The notes: a model not told the origin generated them from the letters alone. Counted from the stretch's first letter, positions 1-9,083 are shown. The stretch is DNA of 64,000 nt from Rickettsiales bacterium (GCA_035765535.1 DASTXE010000003.1:452516-516515), one strand, 5' to 3'. Numbers and translations are program-made.

Positions 1-161
1 GAAGCGGTCCGGCGGACGTGCTGTGCGACCGGGTCGGGGCTGTGGGCGACCCACACCACGATCCCACCCACGACGAACACGACGGCGTCCTGCGGAGCGA
101 AGAACGGCCGCCCAGCGCGTCGCTGCCGGGCCACCTTCTCTGCGATTAGCTGTGCCAGCAT
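1..161 (-). CDS. Truncated unknown protein, N-terminus only
   Basis: A minus-strand frame opens with ATG at 159-161, preceded by a perfect GAGGAGG Shine-Dalgarno four bases upstream (166-172), and runs off the left edge. The 53 visible residues start MLAQLIAEKVARQRRAGRP and have a basic N-terminus followed by a hydrophobic stretch at about residues 26-39 (VVFVVGGIVVWVA), so a membrane anchor is possible. I do not recognise the family. By eye the DNA is much richer in GC than the genes that follow and favours GC-ending codons (GTC, GCC, CGG). This gives it an actinobacterial or phage look and suggests transferred or misassembled sequence. The function is unknown. Confidence 0.55.
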   Translation of the reverse strand, partial: MLAQLIAEKVARQRRAGRPFFAPQDAVVFVVGGIVVWVAHSPDPVAQHVRRTA

Positions 162-376
162 AGGTCCTCCTCGGGGACTGGGAAGGGCTGGTCCCTTCCT
201 CAATGCTGTACTGCGGTTGTCATACGGGCATGGTACTCACGCCGCAATTGGCGGGAGCAACGAACCACAATACGCGATGGAACGAAAACCACACCAATAC
301 AACCTAGGCATAGTAGCATGGGCAAAAAGCGGTTCGGTAGTGAAAGATTTGTTACAAGGGTAAGTTACTGCAATTA
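162..376. other. Junction region between foreign-looking DNA and native sequence
   Basis: This non-coding stretch holds the leader of the truncated gene to its left. It includes a short inverted repeat, GGAAGGG/CCCTTCC, near 181-200. Composition shifts from GC-rich to AT-richer between about 240 and 360. I see no gene here. The response regulator gene that follows ends at 377, so any original downstream partner of that gene has been lost at or before this junction. Confidence 0.4.
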
Positions 377-1057
377 TTACATATTTGTGCTAAGCTTGTA
401 TCCTGCGCCGCGAATCGTATGGATCAGGGACTTATCAAATCCTTTGTCGATTTTCTGGCGCAGTTTGCTGACCTGAGCATCAATGAGATTAGTCTGCGGG
501 TTAAAATAGAAGTCCCACACGCCTTCCAGCAACATCGTGCGCGTGACCACCTGGTCCGCATGGCGCATGAGAAATTCAAGCAATTTGAATTCACGATTCT
601 GCAGGGGAATAACCTTTCCGCTGCGCGTGACCGTATGGCTGATCAGGTTCATCACCAGATCGCCCACCTGCAGGGTGCCGTTCTGTGCCTGCGCAGGGTC
701 ACCACGCCGCGTTAATGTTTCCAATCTTGCCAGCAGTTCGGAGAAGGCAAATGGCTTGACGAGATAATCATCGCCGCCGGAACGTAGTCCCTTCACGCGC
801 TCTTCCACTTTGGCAAGGGAACTCAGCACAAGCACCGGTGTTTTATTGCCGGAAGAACGCAATGCCTGGATCAATGCAAGCCCGTCGAGCTTGGGAAGCA
901 TCCTGTCTACGACCAGCGCGTCATATTTCTGCTCGGTCGCAAGGTAAAGTCCATCCATGCCGTCATAAGCCACATCCACGTTATGACCGGATTCGATCAG
1001 CCCGTCGCGGACATATTCAGCATTACTCTTATCGTCTTCCACTATCAGTATGCGCAT
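377..1057 (-). CDS. OmpR/PhoB-family response regulator
   Basis: This 226-residue two-domain transcription factor has a receiver domain at about residues 1-115 and a winged-helix DNA-binding domain at about 125-222. The receiver shows the acidic pocket E7-D8-D9, the phosphoacceptor D51 (VVDRMLPKLDG) and the conserved K in LVKPF. The C-terminal part shows the OmpR-type pattern ending IRGAGYKL. Closest in style to CopR/CusR/QseB-like regulators, it would be phosphorylated by a membrane histidine kinase and bind promoter DNA. Such genes are normally followed by their kinase, but here the gene ends at 377 against a foreign-looking block with no kinase. The start at 1057 follows an AGG-type ribosome site. 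The family is certain; the target genes are unknown. Confidence 0.9.
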   Translation of the reverse strand: MRILIVEDDKSNAEYVRDGLIESGHNVDVAYDGMDGLYLATEQKYDALVVDRMLPKLDGLALIQALRSSGNKTPVLVLSSLAKVEERVKGLRSGGDDYLVKPFAFSELLARLETLTRRGDPAQAQNGTLQVGDLVMNLISHTVTRSGKVIPLQNREFKLLEFLMRHADQVVTRTMLLEGVWDFYFNPQTNLIDAQVSKLRQKIDKGFDKSLIHTIRGAGYKLSTNM

Positions 1058-1121
1058 GATGCATTACCTAAAATATTCATTATCTCATCATTATACTTCC
1101 GGCAGATCGATTATACCCGGC

Positions 1122-1155
1122 AAAAAAAATCCGCACCAGAAAAACTGGTGCGGAT
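1122..1155 (-). terminator. Rho-independent terminator of the Lys/His-rich protein gene
   Basis: An 11-bp stem, ATCCGCACCAG/CTGGTGCGGAT (1129-1139 with 1145-1155), has a five-base loop. Read on the minus strand, a run of T follows. It lies 27 bases after the stop of the gene at 1182-1439. Confidence 0.85.
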
Positions 1156-1181
1156 CTCTTTATACCTGACTTAAGGCAAGA

Positions 1182-1439
1182 TTACTTTGCCGGAGCCTCA
1201 GCAGCCGGAGCAGCAGCGTCTTCAGCTTTGTGCTTCTTGCTGTGCTTCTTGGAAGCTTTGTGCTTCTTAGCGTGCTTCTTAGCTTTCGGAGCTTCGGATT
1301 TAGCAGCCGGAGCAGCGTCAGCAGCCGGAGCAGCAGCTTCGGTAGCGGGAGCAGCAGCCGGAGCAGCAGCTTCCTGAGCGAAAGCAGCGGAAGCGGAAAG
1401 GATTGCAGCAGCGGCAACAGTGGCGAGAAGTTTATTCAT
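1182..1439 (-). CDS. Small secreted Ala- and Lys/His-rich protein
   Basis: The 85-residue protein has a clear signal peptide (MNKLLATVAAAAILSASAAFA, cleavage near AFA-QE). The mature chain is built of Ala/Pro-rich spacers (APAAAPA) around a central basic block with repeated KKH units (AKKHAKKHKASKKHSKKHK). Such low-complexity exported proteins are known from many proteobacteria, but their function is not established. The KKH block could bind polyanions such as lipopolysaccharide, DNA or acidic polymers, or metal ions; that is inference only. The gene is monocistronic, has its own terminator at 1122-1155, and lies downstream of recJ on the same strand. Other frames over the same DNA are artefacts of the repeats. 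Confidence 0.75.
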   Translation of the reverse strand: MNKLLATVAAAAILSASAAFAQEAAAPAAAPATEAAAPAADAAPAAKSEAPKAKKHAKKHKASKKHSKKHKAEDAAAPAAEAPAK

Positions 1440-1585
1440 TGTATTGTCTCCTGTTAGATTACGTAAGCGGCTAAATGCGGTTTAAAGGACAACCCAAAAC
1501 CCTGACTTTCATTTAACTTGCAACCCATCATACAACGCTTTCATTATGACAGTTTTACCGTCACATTAATTATTTGCAATGTTGG

Positions 1586-3358
1586 TTAACAAGCGACGTC
1601 GTCGATATAGAAATCGACGCTTTGCCTTCCTTGCCAGAGATTGATTTTAACCTGCCCGGCAACATGCAGCGGCTTTCCGCGTGCATTCAGCAATGTCTGG
1701 CCGATGGGAGTATCGGCGCTTCTGAATGCCATGCATTTTAATCCTGAAGAAGTGGAGCCGGCTTCTGCATCCACTAATATTGCGCGCACATGCCCGTCGC
1801 CGATGATATCCACACGTACCGCCCTGACCTTTGGCAGCAGCAGGCGCACGGAATGGTTGCCCGCGCCGAATGGGCCGGCTCGCTCGATCATCTGTACGAG
1901 ATCCGGCGTAATACCCTGCAGGCTCACATGCCCGTCATAATGCAGGATTTTCTCACGCGCCAATTCGGCCACTTTGGAAGCAAGTCTCTGATTAAAAAAT
2001 TCGCGTAAGGCTTGAATACCATCTTCAGCAACGGAGAACCCCGCTGCCATCGCATGACCGCCCCCACCGAGCAGTAGCCCCGCCTGGTTTGCCGAAATGA
2101 CGGCTGCGCCCAGATCGATTCCTGGAATAGAGCGCGCGGATGCCTTGCCGACGCCGTCTTTCAATGCAATGACCGCCGTGGGTTTGCCGAAATGTTCTTT
2201 CAGCCTGCCCGCCACAATGCCGATCACACCGGGATGCCAGCTCGCGCGCCCAACTACAATAACTGCATCTGATTCCGGCAAGGTGATCGCATCCTGCATC
2301 GCTTCTTCCTGCACGAGTGCTTCGATCGCTTTGCGCTCCGCATTGAATGCATCCAGTTCCGCCGCAATAGCGCGTGCTTCCAGAACATCATCGGTGGAGA
2401 GAAGTCGCACGCCAAGGTCCGGTTTGCCGACACGCCCTCCCGCATTGATGCGCGGGCCGATCACGAATCCGGCATGATAGGCAGTGGGAGCCTCGGTCAG
2501 TCGCCCAACATCCATCGCTGCATTGATGCCGGGGTTATTACGCCTGCTCATGATCTTTAGACCCTGCGTCACGAATGCACGGTTAGGACCGGTAAGCGGA
2601 ACAACGTCGCAGATGGTGCCAAGCGCTACGATGTCCAGTAGCTGCATGAGATCGGGAAGAGGTAGCGTGCCCCCCATTTCCTTTAATACTTTATTCACCG
2701 CTACCAGCAGCAAAAATACTACGCCGCAGGCTGCAAGCTGTGTATGGGGACTGGTCTCGTCATAACGGTTCGGATTGACGAGAGCATAGCACTCCGGCAT
2801 TTTCGCTTCGCCTTTGTGATGGTCGATAACAACGACATCCAGTCCTGCTTTTTTTGCCTCTGCCAGTGGCTCAAAAGAAAGCGTTCCGCAATCCACTGTA
2901 ATAACAAGTCTTGCACCTTTTTCTTTTAAGGCCAGCAATGCTGCAGCATTAGGACCATAGCCCTCCTTAATACGGTCGGGGATATGCACGAGCGGCTCAA
3001 TCCCGAGCATACGAAAATACCGCACCAGCAGTGCGCTGGAGGTAGCCCCGTCCACATCGTAATCGCCGAAGATAGCGATAGAGGAAGGCGATGCACTCGC
3101 CCCCTTAGATAATATTATCTCTTCCGCCACGCGCCGCGCGGCCTTGTCCATGTCTTTTAAATGAAACGGATCAGGCAGAAATGCACGCAGTGTTGGCTGC
3201 AGGAAGCCTTCGGCCTCATGCGGAGCAATGCCGCGGCTGGCAAGAATTCTTCCTACAATCTCCGGCAGGCCAAGCTGCTGCGAGATGGCCATTGCGGTGC
3301 GTGGATCGAAAGGGCGTTCGCGCCAGGTGCGCCCGGTGACGGATTGCAAATCGTTCAT
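1586..3358 (-). CDS. recJ: Single-stranded-DNA-specific exonuclease RecJ
   Basis: The 590-residue RecJ degrades single-stranded DNA 5' to 3' in recombination (RecF pathway), mismatch repair and base excision repair. The DHH phosphoesterase core is visible: FGDYDVDGATSSALL near residues 98-111 (metal ligands D99, D101, D103), VDCGT near 156, and the DHH signature D179-H180-H181. The DHHA1 domain includes the GGGGHAMAAGF motif, followed by the C-terminal OB-fold region. Length is typical of the family. The start ATG (3356-3358) overlaps the stop of the upstream methyltransferase gene in the four-base ATGA arrangement, so the two are probably translationally coupled. Confidence 0.95.
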   Translation of the reverse strand: MNDLQSVTGRTWRERPFDPRTAMAISQQLGLPEIVGRILASRGIAPHEAEGFLQPTLRAFLPDPFHLKDMDKAARRVAEEIILSKGASASPSSIAIFGDYDVDGATSSALLVRYFRMLGIEPLVHIPDRIKEGYGPNAAALLALKEKGARLVITVDCGTLSFEPLAEAKKAGLDVVVIDHHKGEAKMPECYALVNPNRYDETSPHTQLAACGVVFLLLVAVNKVLKEMGGTLPLPDLMQLLDIVALGTICDVVPLTGPNRAFVTQGLKIMSRRNNPGINAAMDVGRLTEAPTAYHAGFVIGPRINAGGRVGKPDLGVRLLSTDDVLEARAIAAELDAFNAERKAIEALVQEEAMQDAITLPESDAVIVVGRASWHPGVIGIVAGRLKEHFGKPTAVIALKDGVGKASARSIPGIDLGAAVISANQAGLLLGGGGHAMAAGFSVAEDGIQALREFFNQRLASKVAELAREKILHYDGHVSLQGITPDLVQMIERAGPFGAGNHSVRLLLPKVRAVRVDIIGDGHVRAILVDAEAGSTSSGLKCMAFRSADTPIGQTLLNARGKPLHVAGQVKINLWQGRQSVDFYIDDVAC

Positions 3359-4116
3359 ATGGGCTGTACCGCAGGAATATAAGTCATCTTAGGGGAACGC
3401 ATCGCCTTCTGTATTGCCGGAGCATAAATTTGCTTTTCCGCTTCCATGATCAGCACGCCGCCGAATCCGGGAAAGAAATTCCTTCCCACTTGCTCGCAGA
3501 ATCCGGCGCTGCGCAATATGTATTGCCGGTTGCTGGGCGGAAAGAACAAGGCAGAGCCGATACTGACCGGTGTAAAGGAATGCTTGGCGAATAGTTGGCG
3601 CAACTGCCAGTGTGTAAAAGGCTGGCCGTGGGCGAACGGGCTTTGCAGCGAACGCGCCCAGATACCGCGTCGGTTCGGAACGACGGCAAGCAGCCTGCCT
3701 GTGGGAGCCAGCACGCGCCAGATTTCCGCCATGAGTTGCTTGGTGTTTTCGCTGTTTTCCAGCGCATGGACGATCAACACGCGTTGAATGCTGTTATCAG
3801 GGAAAGGAAGCTCGGTTTCATCCGCCAGCAGCGAAAGATTGAGGTTATTCGGTGCCCAGTGGATTACGCCCTGACCGGCAGGCATGAGGGAGAAGGTGCA
3901 GCGGTTATTGGCGGTGAAATGCTGCAGATAGGGCAGGGTAAAGCCGATTCCCAGCACCGTACAATCTGTGGTATCCGACCAGAATTGTCTGATGCAGGTG
4001 CCGATATGCCGCCCTGTAATGCGGCCAAGCGCCGAATTGTAGAACTCCTTAAGGGCTATAACGTCCGGCCAGAACATAAAATAACGTTGCCTAATCCTAC
4101 TGCTATAGTTATCCAT
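3355..4116 (-). CDS. Class I SAM-dependent methyltransferase (UbiE-type)
   Basis: This is a 253-residue protein. After a short lead (DVIALKEFYNSALGR, a pattern typical of alphaproteobacterial members) comes motif I in the form VLGIGFTLPYL, near residues 63-73. A downstream acidic/aromatic segment (LPFPDNSIQRVLIVHALE) matches the methyltransferase 11 fold, followed by the EIWRVLAPTGRLL strand. The substrate is not predictable. The start at 4116 has a GTAAGG site; an alternative start 12 codons later (MFWPDV) is also possible. The gene is divergent from rsmB with only 33 bp between starts and is coupled to recJ by an ATGA overlap. It may act in RNA or small-molecule methylation, but this is not known. 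Confidence 0.8.
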   Translation of the reverse strand: MDNYSSRIRQRYFMFWPDVIALKEFYNSALGRITGRHIGTCIRQFWSDTTDCTVLGIGFTLPYLQHFTANNRCTFSLMPAGQGVIHWAPNNLNLSLLADETELPFPDNSIQRVLIVHALENSENTKQLMAEIWRVLAPTGRLLAVVPNRRGIWARSLQSPFAHGQPFTHWQLRQLFAKHSFTPVSIGSALFFPPSNRQYILRSAGFCEQVGRNFFPGFGGVLIMEAEKQIYAPAIQKAMRSPKMTYIPAVQPI

Positions 4117-4149
4117 CTACCTTACGGCAGCGAATTATACAATGTTATT

Positions 4150-5442
4150 ATGAACAAGGCTATGTCTGCAAAAGAAAATTCAGCCCGCTTTTGTGCGGTT
4201 GAGCTGTTGTCCGAGATACTGGACCGCAAGCGCCCGTTTGATGAGGCTGTGGCACGCCATGCAGGGCTGCAGGTGCTTTCCGAGCGTGACCGTAATTTCG
4301 CGCGCCTGATGATAATGACCGTGCTGCGCCGCCTCGGGCAGATAGACGCGCTGCTGGCCGCAATGCTTGAAAAGCCGCTGCACGGCAAGGGCAACGAGGT
4401 GATGCACGCGCTGCGGCTGGGTGTCGCGCAGATTATCTGGCTCAAAACGCCCGTCCATGCAGCCGTGCATGCAATGGTGGATACGGTGGCTGAGTTTGGG
4501 CATGAGCGCATGAAAGGACTTGTGAACGTGGTTCTGAAGCGCGTGGCAGGCGAGGGTGAAAGCATCATTGCGCAGCAGGATGCGGCGCTTCTCAGCGTGC
4601 CGGAGTGGTTGTTTAACGCCTGGAGCCAGGCATATGGCGAGGAAGCGGCACACAAACTCGCCCTCCCGCTGGAATCCCCGCCGCCGCTCGATATCACCGT
4701 GAAGAAAGATGCCGAAATATGGGCAGAAAAATTGGGCGGTGTGGTACTACCCACAGGCTCCGTACGGCTCACACAGGCGGGCAGGGTAGATGTGCTTGCC
4801 GCATATGCGGACGGTGCATGGTGGGTGCAGGATGCCGCAGCTTCATTGCCCGCTAAGCTACTCGGGGATATGGCGGGAAAGAAGGTGCTGGATTTATGTG
4901 CGGCTCCCGGCGGTAAGACCGCGCAATTAGCCGCAGCAGGAGCACAAGTGCTGGCGGTAGACCAGTCGAAACGGCGGTTGCAGCTTTTGCAGGAAAACAT
5001 GCAACGCCTTAAATTAGAAGTAGAAATAGCAGAGTCCGATATCTTGCGCTGGAAACCGCCTTTTACACCCGATGCCATTTTGCTGGACGCCCCTTGCTCG
5101 GCCACGGGCACATTACGCCGCCACCCGGAAGCGGCATGGCATAAAAAGCCTGAAGACGTAACCGAACTCATGGGCATTCAGCGCAAAATGCTGAACCGCG
5201 TTTCCGGCTGGCTCGGCAAAGGCGGAAGGCTTGTGTACTGCGTCTGCTCGCTGCAGCCCGAAGAGGGGGAGCGCCAGATCGAGCATTTCCTGTCCACGCA
5301 TCCGGATTTTAGGCTGGTTCCGGCCACAGGCGTACCTGCAGAATGTGTGAATGAGCAGGGAATGGTACGTACTTTGCCGTCTTTCTGGGCAGACTCCGGC
5401 GGCATGGACGGATTTTTTGCCGCCCTGCTGGAGAAGATTTGA
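4150..5442 (+). CDS. rsmB: 16S rRNA (cytosine-C5)-methyltransferase RsmB/Fmu family
   Basis: The protein has 430 residues from the chosen ATG at 4150. It has an N-terminal NusB-like RNA-binding domain (about residues 1-140, ending in the KGLVNVVLKRV helix) and a C-terminal Rossmann methyltransferase domain. Motif I is DLCAAPGGKTAQL (from D248), motif IV is DAPCSATG (from D313, with C316), and motif VI YCVCSLQPEEGE carries the probable nucleophile C366. In known RsmB the product is m5C967 of 16S rRNA. The frame stays open upstream to 3595, but that extension overlaps the opposite-strand methyltransferase and carries no family homology. A start at 4162 is also possible. The gene begins a run of co-directional genes leading to radA. 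Confidence 0.92.
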   Translation: MNKAMSAKENSARFCAVELLSEILDRKRPFDEAVARHAGLQVLSERDRNFARLMIMTVLRRLGQIDALLAAMLEKPLHGKGNEVMHALRLGVAQIIWLKTPVHAAVHAMVDTVAEFGHERMKGLVNVVLKRVAGEGESIIAQQDAALLSVPEWLFNAWSQAYGEEAAHKLALPLESPPPLDITVKKDAEIWAEKLGGVVLPTGSVRLTQAGRVDVLAAYADGAWWVQDAAASLPAKLLGDMAGKKVLDLCAAPGGKTAQLAAAGAQVLAVDQSKRRLQLLQENMQRLKLEVEIAESDILRWKPPFTPDAILLDAPCSATGTLRRHPEAAWHKKPEDVTELMGIQRKMLNRVSGWLGKGGRLVYCVCSLQPEEGERQIEHFLSTHPDFRLVPATGVPAECVNEQGMVRTLPSFWADSGGMDGFFAALLEKI

Positions 5443-5499
5443 TCAATCGCGTATAAAACTGTATAGTCTAGCGCAACACCCATATTGCATTGAAAATAC

Positions 5500-6954
5500 A
5501 TGGCCAAATCCTCTAGTCATTTCGTCTGCCAGTCCTGCGGGGCGTCTTATACCAAATGGGCGGGCAAATGCGAAGCGTGCGGCGAGTGGAACAGCATTGT
5601 TCAGGAACAGGCAGCGGAAATTACTCCCAAGGGGCTCGGTGTCGGCAAAGGCCGCAAAATCCAGTTTGAAAGCTTAGTCGGCAGTATGGAGCAGCCGCCG
5701 CGCATTGCCACGGGCATCGGTGAGATGGACAGGATGCTGGGCGGCGGACTCGTGGCCGGTTCCGCGATTTTGATCGGCGGTGACCCGGGCATCGGCAAAT
5801 CCACTTTGTTGCTGCAGGCAGTAAGCGCTCTGGCGAAATCGGGCCGCAGGACGGCCTATATCTCCGGTGAGGAATCCATAGCGCAGGTGCGCCTGCGCGC
5901 TTCCCGGCTCGGCCTTCTGCAGCCAAATGTAGAACTTGCGGCGGCAACGAATGTGCGTGACATTATCAGCTCGCTCGACGGGCCGAACGCACCGGATGTG
6001 GCGGTGATCGACTCCATCCAGACCATGTTTCTGGATAACATTGAATCCGCACCGGGCACGGTGACGCAGGTGCGCGCGGCATCGCTTGAGCTTATCAAGC
6101 TCGCCAAACGCCGCGATATGGTGCTTTTCATCGTCGGCCATGTAACGAAGGACGGGCAAATCGCAGGGCCGCGCGTGCTGGAGCATATGGTGGATACGGT
6201 GCTGTATTTCGAGGGCGAGCGCGGCCATCAGTTCCGAATCCTGCGTGCGGTGAAGAACCGTTTCGGCGGCACGGACGAAATCGGCGTATTCGCGATGACG
6301 GATAAGGGGCTGGAAGAAGTCAGTAATCCTTCTGCTTTGTTCCTGTCCGAGCGGCAGGGGCAGGTGAGTGGAGCGGCGGTGCTTGCGGCTATGGAAGGCT
6401 CAAGACCGTTATTGGTGGAAATTCAGGCGCTGGTGGCGGCAAGCCCGCTGGCAACGCCAAGGCGTGCAGTGGTGGGATGGGATAGTGCTCGTCTCGCCAT
6501 GATTCTGGCGGTGCTGGAAACGCGCTGCGGAGTGGTCATGCACGATAAGGAAGTATATCTTAACGTAGCAGGCGGTCTGAAAGTGAATGAACCGGCGGCG
6601 GATCTGGCGGTGGCGGCGGCGCTTTTATCGGCTTTGACGAATATTCCCGTGCCGGACGGGGCCGTTATTTTCGGCGAAATCGGTCTTTCCGGTGAAGTGC
6701 GCCAGGTCGGCCGCAGCGAAGCGCGCCTGAAAGAGTCGGAAAAACTAGGGTTTAAGACCTCCATTACCCCCGTGATCAAATCGGGAAAATTGGCTATTGG
6801 CAATGAGGGGTTGCATCATGTACAAGAGCTCCTGTCATTCTTCCGTCAATCTCGCCCGAATAGGGATAGATCGCAGACACGTATGCCGGAGCTGGCGGAA
6901 GCAGGAGACGAAACAGGCAACGGGGCGGCTGCCGCACGAAAGGGAAATGTATGA
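5500..6954 (+). CDS. radA: DNA repair protein RadA (Sms)
   Basis: The 484-residue RadA is a RecA-like ATPase that promotes branch migration during recombinational repair. An N-terminal four-cysteine zinc finger is visible (C10, C13, C24, C27). Next come Walker A GGDPGIGKST with K100, the RadA-specific KNRFG motif (from K252), and a C-terminal Lon-protease-like domain that lacks a protease catalytic site, as usual for the family. Length is typical (about 450-480). The last base pairs overlap the next gene in an ATGA arrangement at 6951-6954, so radA and cvpA are likely one transcript. A basic, Arg-rich tail follows the Lon-like domain. Confidence 0.96.
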   Translation: MAKSSSHFVCQSCGASYTKWAGKCEACGEWNSIVQEQAAEITPKGLGVGKGRKIQFESLVGSMEQPPRIATGIGEMDRMLGGGLVAGSAILIGGDPGIGKSTLLLQAVSALAKSGRRTAYISGEESIAQVRLRASRLGLLQPNVELAAATNVRDIISSLDGPNAPDVAVIDSIQTMFLDNIESAPGTVTQVRAASLELIKLAKRRDMVLFIVGHVTKDGQIAGPRVLEHMVDTVLYFEGERGHQFRILRAVKNRFGGTDEIGVFAMTDKGLEEVSNPSALFLSERQGQVSGAAVLAAMEGSRPLLVEIQALVAASPLATPRRAVVGWDSARLAMILAVLETRCGVVMHDKEVYLNVAGGLKVNEPAADLAVAAALLSALTNIPVPDGAVIFGEIGLSGEVRQVGRSEARLKESEKLGFKTSITPVIKSGKLAIGNEGLHHVQELLSFFRQSRPNRDRSQTRMPELAEAGDETGNGAAAARKGNV

Positions 6955-7574
6955 CCGATGTGAACGTGCATTTGAGCATCAATACGTTTGATATAATTAT
7001 TCTGGCAGTGGTTGGGCTTTCTGCCATTATTGCATTTTTCCGCGGATTCCTGAGGGAAATTCTGTCCTTCGGTGCCTGGGTCGGCGCGGCGGTGATTACG
7101 ATCTATCTCTTCCCGCATTCGGACGAGATGATGCGCCACTATGTGAAGAATATCAAAGTAGCCGCTGGTGCCGGCGCGCTTATCACCTATTTCGTGGCCC
7201 TGATTTCGATTTCCATCGTCAACTCCATCATTTTACGTTATGCTAAAACCGGACTTGAAGTTGGCCTGCTGGACAATTTCTTAGGCCTGATGTTCGGCCT
7301 GTTGCGCGGCATCTTCATCGTTTCCTTCGCCTATATCGCAATTTCCGCCGTGACGCCCAAAGGGCCGGAAGAGCCGCAATGGCTGAAAACGTCGATCACA
7401 AAGCCTTTCCTGAAACAGGGAGCGGATATTTTAGTCAGTGCCGCGCCGGAATATATGATGGATATCGAACAGGCAATGAAAGCGCAGGCCGATCATGCCA
7501 ATAATCCGCAAAATTATCCTGCGCCGGATACGAAGCATGATTTTCACCCGAATCTTAACAACGCGATCAGGTAG
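6951..7574 (+). CDS. cvpA: CvpA-family inner membrane protein
   Basis: The 207-residue protein has four predicted membrane helices. The first contains FDIIILAVVGLSAIIAFFRGF, and the FRGFLREILSF turn is characteristic of the CvpA family, followed by LLDNFLGLMFGLLRGI in the third. CvpA was named for colicin V production and is implicated in envelope homeostasis and purine-linked growth; its biochemical role is unresolved. The order radA-cvpA-purF seen here is common in alphaproteobacteria. The start overlaps the radA stop by four bases. The C-terminal 40 residues are polar and probably cytoplasmic. Confidence 0.9.
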   Translation: MTDVNVHLSINTFDIIILAVVGLSAIIAFFRGFLREILSFGAWVGAAVITIYLFPHSDEMMRHYVKNIKVAAGAGALITYFVALISISIVNSIILRYAKTGLEVGLLDNFLGLMFGLLRGIFIVSFAYIAISAVTPKGPEEPQWLKTSITKPFLKQGADILVSAAPEYMMDIEQAMKAQADHANNPQNYPAPDTKHDFHPNLNNAIR

Positions 7575-7598
7575 TAACGAGTAGCAACAGTAAGTAGT

Positions 7599-9080
7599 AT
7601 GGACAACATCACAACGAATCCTTTTGATGACGACAGGCTGCATGAAGAGTGCGGTGTTTTCGGTATTTTCGGTAACTCTCCGGAAACCGTGCATGCGGCG
7701 GCACACACAGCGTTAGGGCTGCATGCGCTGCAGCACCGCGGGCAGGAAGCGGCAGGCATCGTCAGCTTCGACGGCAGGCAGTTCTTCACGCACCGGGCAC
7801 TGGGTCTCATCAGCGATAACTTCAGCTCCGCCTCCACGATCGATAAGCTGAAAGGCCACATGGCCATTGGTCATACGCGTTACTCCACGACCGGGGAAAC
7901 ACTGTTGCGTAATGTGCAGCCGCTATTTGCGGAATTCAGCTTCGGCGGCCTTGCAATCGCGCATAACGGCAACCTGACGAATGCCACGCAGCTGCGCCGC
8001 AATCTGATCAAGCGCGGCAGCCTTTTCCAGGCAACGTCGGATACGGAAGTGATCATCCATCTGATGGCGCTTTCCACGGCGACCTCGATTGAAGACCGCC
8101 TGATCGACGCGCTCAAGCAGATTGAAGGCGCTTACTCTCTGGTCTGCCTGACGGACAAGGCAATCATGGGCGTGCGTGACCCTCTCGGCGTGCGTCCGCT
8201 GGTGCTCGGCAAGCTGGATAACGCTTACGTGCTGGCGTCTGAAACCTGTGCGCTGGACATTATCGGCGCGGAACTTGTACGTGACGTGGAGCCGGGTGAA
8301 ATTATCATTATCAGCGGGGATGGCATTCACAGCTTGAAGCCGTTTACGCCGCATAAAGAGCGTTTCTGCATCTTTGAATATATCTACTTCGCAAGACCGG
8401 ACAGCTATCTCAACAATCGCAACGTTTATGAAGTCCGCAAGCATATCGGCGCGGAACTGGCGCGCGAACTGCCGGTGGAGGCTGACCTTGTCGTGCCCGT
8501 GCCGGATTCCGGCGTGCCAGCGAGCATCGGTTATGCGGCTGCTTCCGGTATTCCTTTTGAACTGGGCATTATCCGCAACCATTATGTCGGCCGTACGTTC
8601 ATTGAGCCGACAGACCATGTGCGTCACTTAGGCGTAAAGCTCAAACACAACGCCAATCAGGCCATGATCAAGGGCAAACGTGTCGTGCTTGTCGATGACA
8701 GCATCGTGCGCGGCACCACGTCCCGCAAGATCGTCAGCATGGTGCGTGACGCCGGGGCAACGGAAGTGCATATGCGTATTGCGAGCCCGCCGACCACGCA
8801 TTCCTGCTATTACGGTGTGGATACGCCGGAACGTTCGCAACTGCTTGCCGCCCAGCATAATGTAGAAGAGATGTGCAAGCTGATCGGGGCGGATAGTCTT
8901 GCCTTTATCTCGCTCGATGGCTTATACCGTGCCATGGGCGAAGCCAAGCGCGATAGCGGCGCACCGCAATTCTGTGATGCCTGTTTCACTGGCGATTATC
9001 CGATCGAACTCACGGATTACAAGAACAGCCTCGGCCAGAACCATAACGGCGACCTGTTCGGCGGGTTCTCGGAGATATAA
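7599..9080 (+). CDS. purF: Amidophosphoribosyltransferase PurF
   Basis: The 493-residue enzyme commits PRPP to purine synthesis by transferring ammonia from glutamine to form 5-phosphoribosylamine. The catalytic N-terminal cysteine is C18 (EECGVFGIFG), so a 17-residue propeptide must be removed, as in the Bacillus-type enzyme. The PRPP loop is VVLVDDSIVRGTTSRKIV. Cysteines in RFCIFEY, HSCYYGVD and FCDACF match the four ligands of the [4Fe-4S] cluster found in that type, so an iron-sulfur PurF is predicted. It lies 24 bp after cvpA, in the usual alphaproteobacterial order. Confidence 0.96.
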   Translation: MDNITTNPFDDDRLHEECGVFGIFGNSPETVHAAAHTALGLHALQHRGQEAAGIVSFDGRQFFTHRALGLISDNFSSASTIDKLKGHMAIGHTRYSTTGETLLRNVQPLFAEFSFGGLAIAHNGNLTNATQLRRNLIKRGSLFQATSDTEVIIHLMALSTATSIEDRLIDALKQIEGAYSLVCLTDKAIMGVRDPLGVRPLVLGKLDNAYVLASETCALDIIGAELVRDVEPGEIIIISGDGIHSLKPFTPHKERFCIFEYIYFARPDSYLNNRNVYEVRKHIGAELARELPVEADLVVPVPDSGVPASIGYAAASGIPFELGIIRNHYVGRTFIEPTDHVRHLGVKLKHNANQAMIKGKRVVLVDDSIVRGTTSRKIVSMVRDAGATEVHMRIASPPTTHSCYYGVDTPERSQLLAAQHNVEEMCKLIGADSLAFISLDGLYRAMGEAKRDSGAPQFCDACFTGDYPIELTDYKNSLGQNHNGDLFGGFSEI

Positions 9081-9083
9081 GCA

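Noticed and set aside
3595-4149. In-frame extension upstream of rsmB
   Set aside because: It overlaps the opposite-strand methyltransferase gene fully and adds sequence unlike any RsmB; the protein has normal length from 4150.
4122-5177. 351-codon minus-strand frame across rsmB
   Set aside because: Ser/Ala/Thr-rich shadow of a well-supported gene; no ribosome site and no family.
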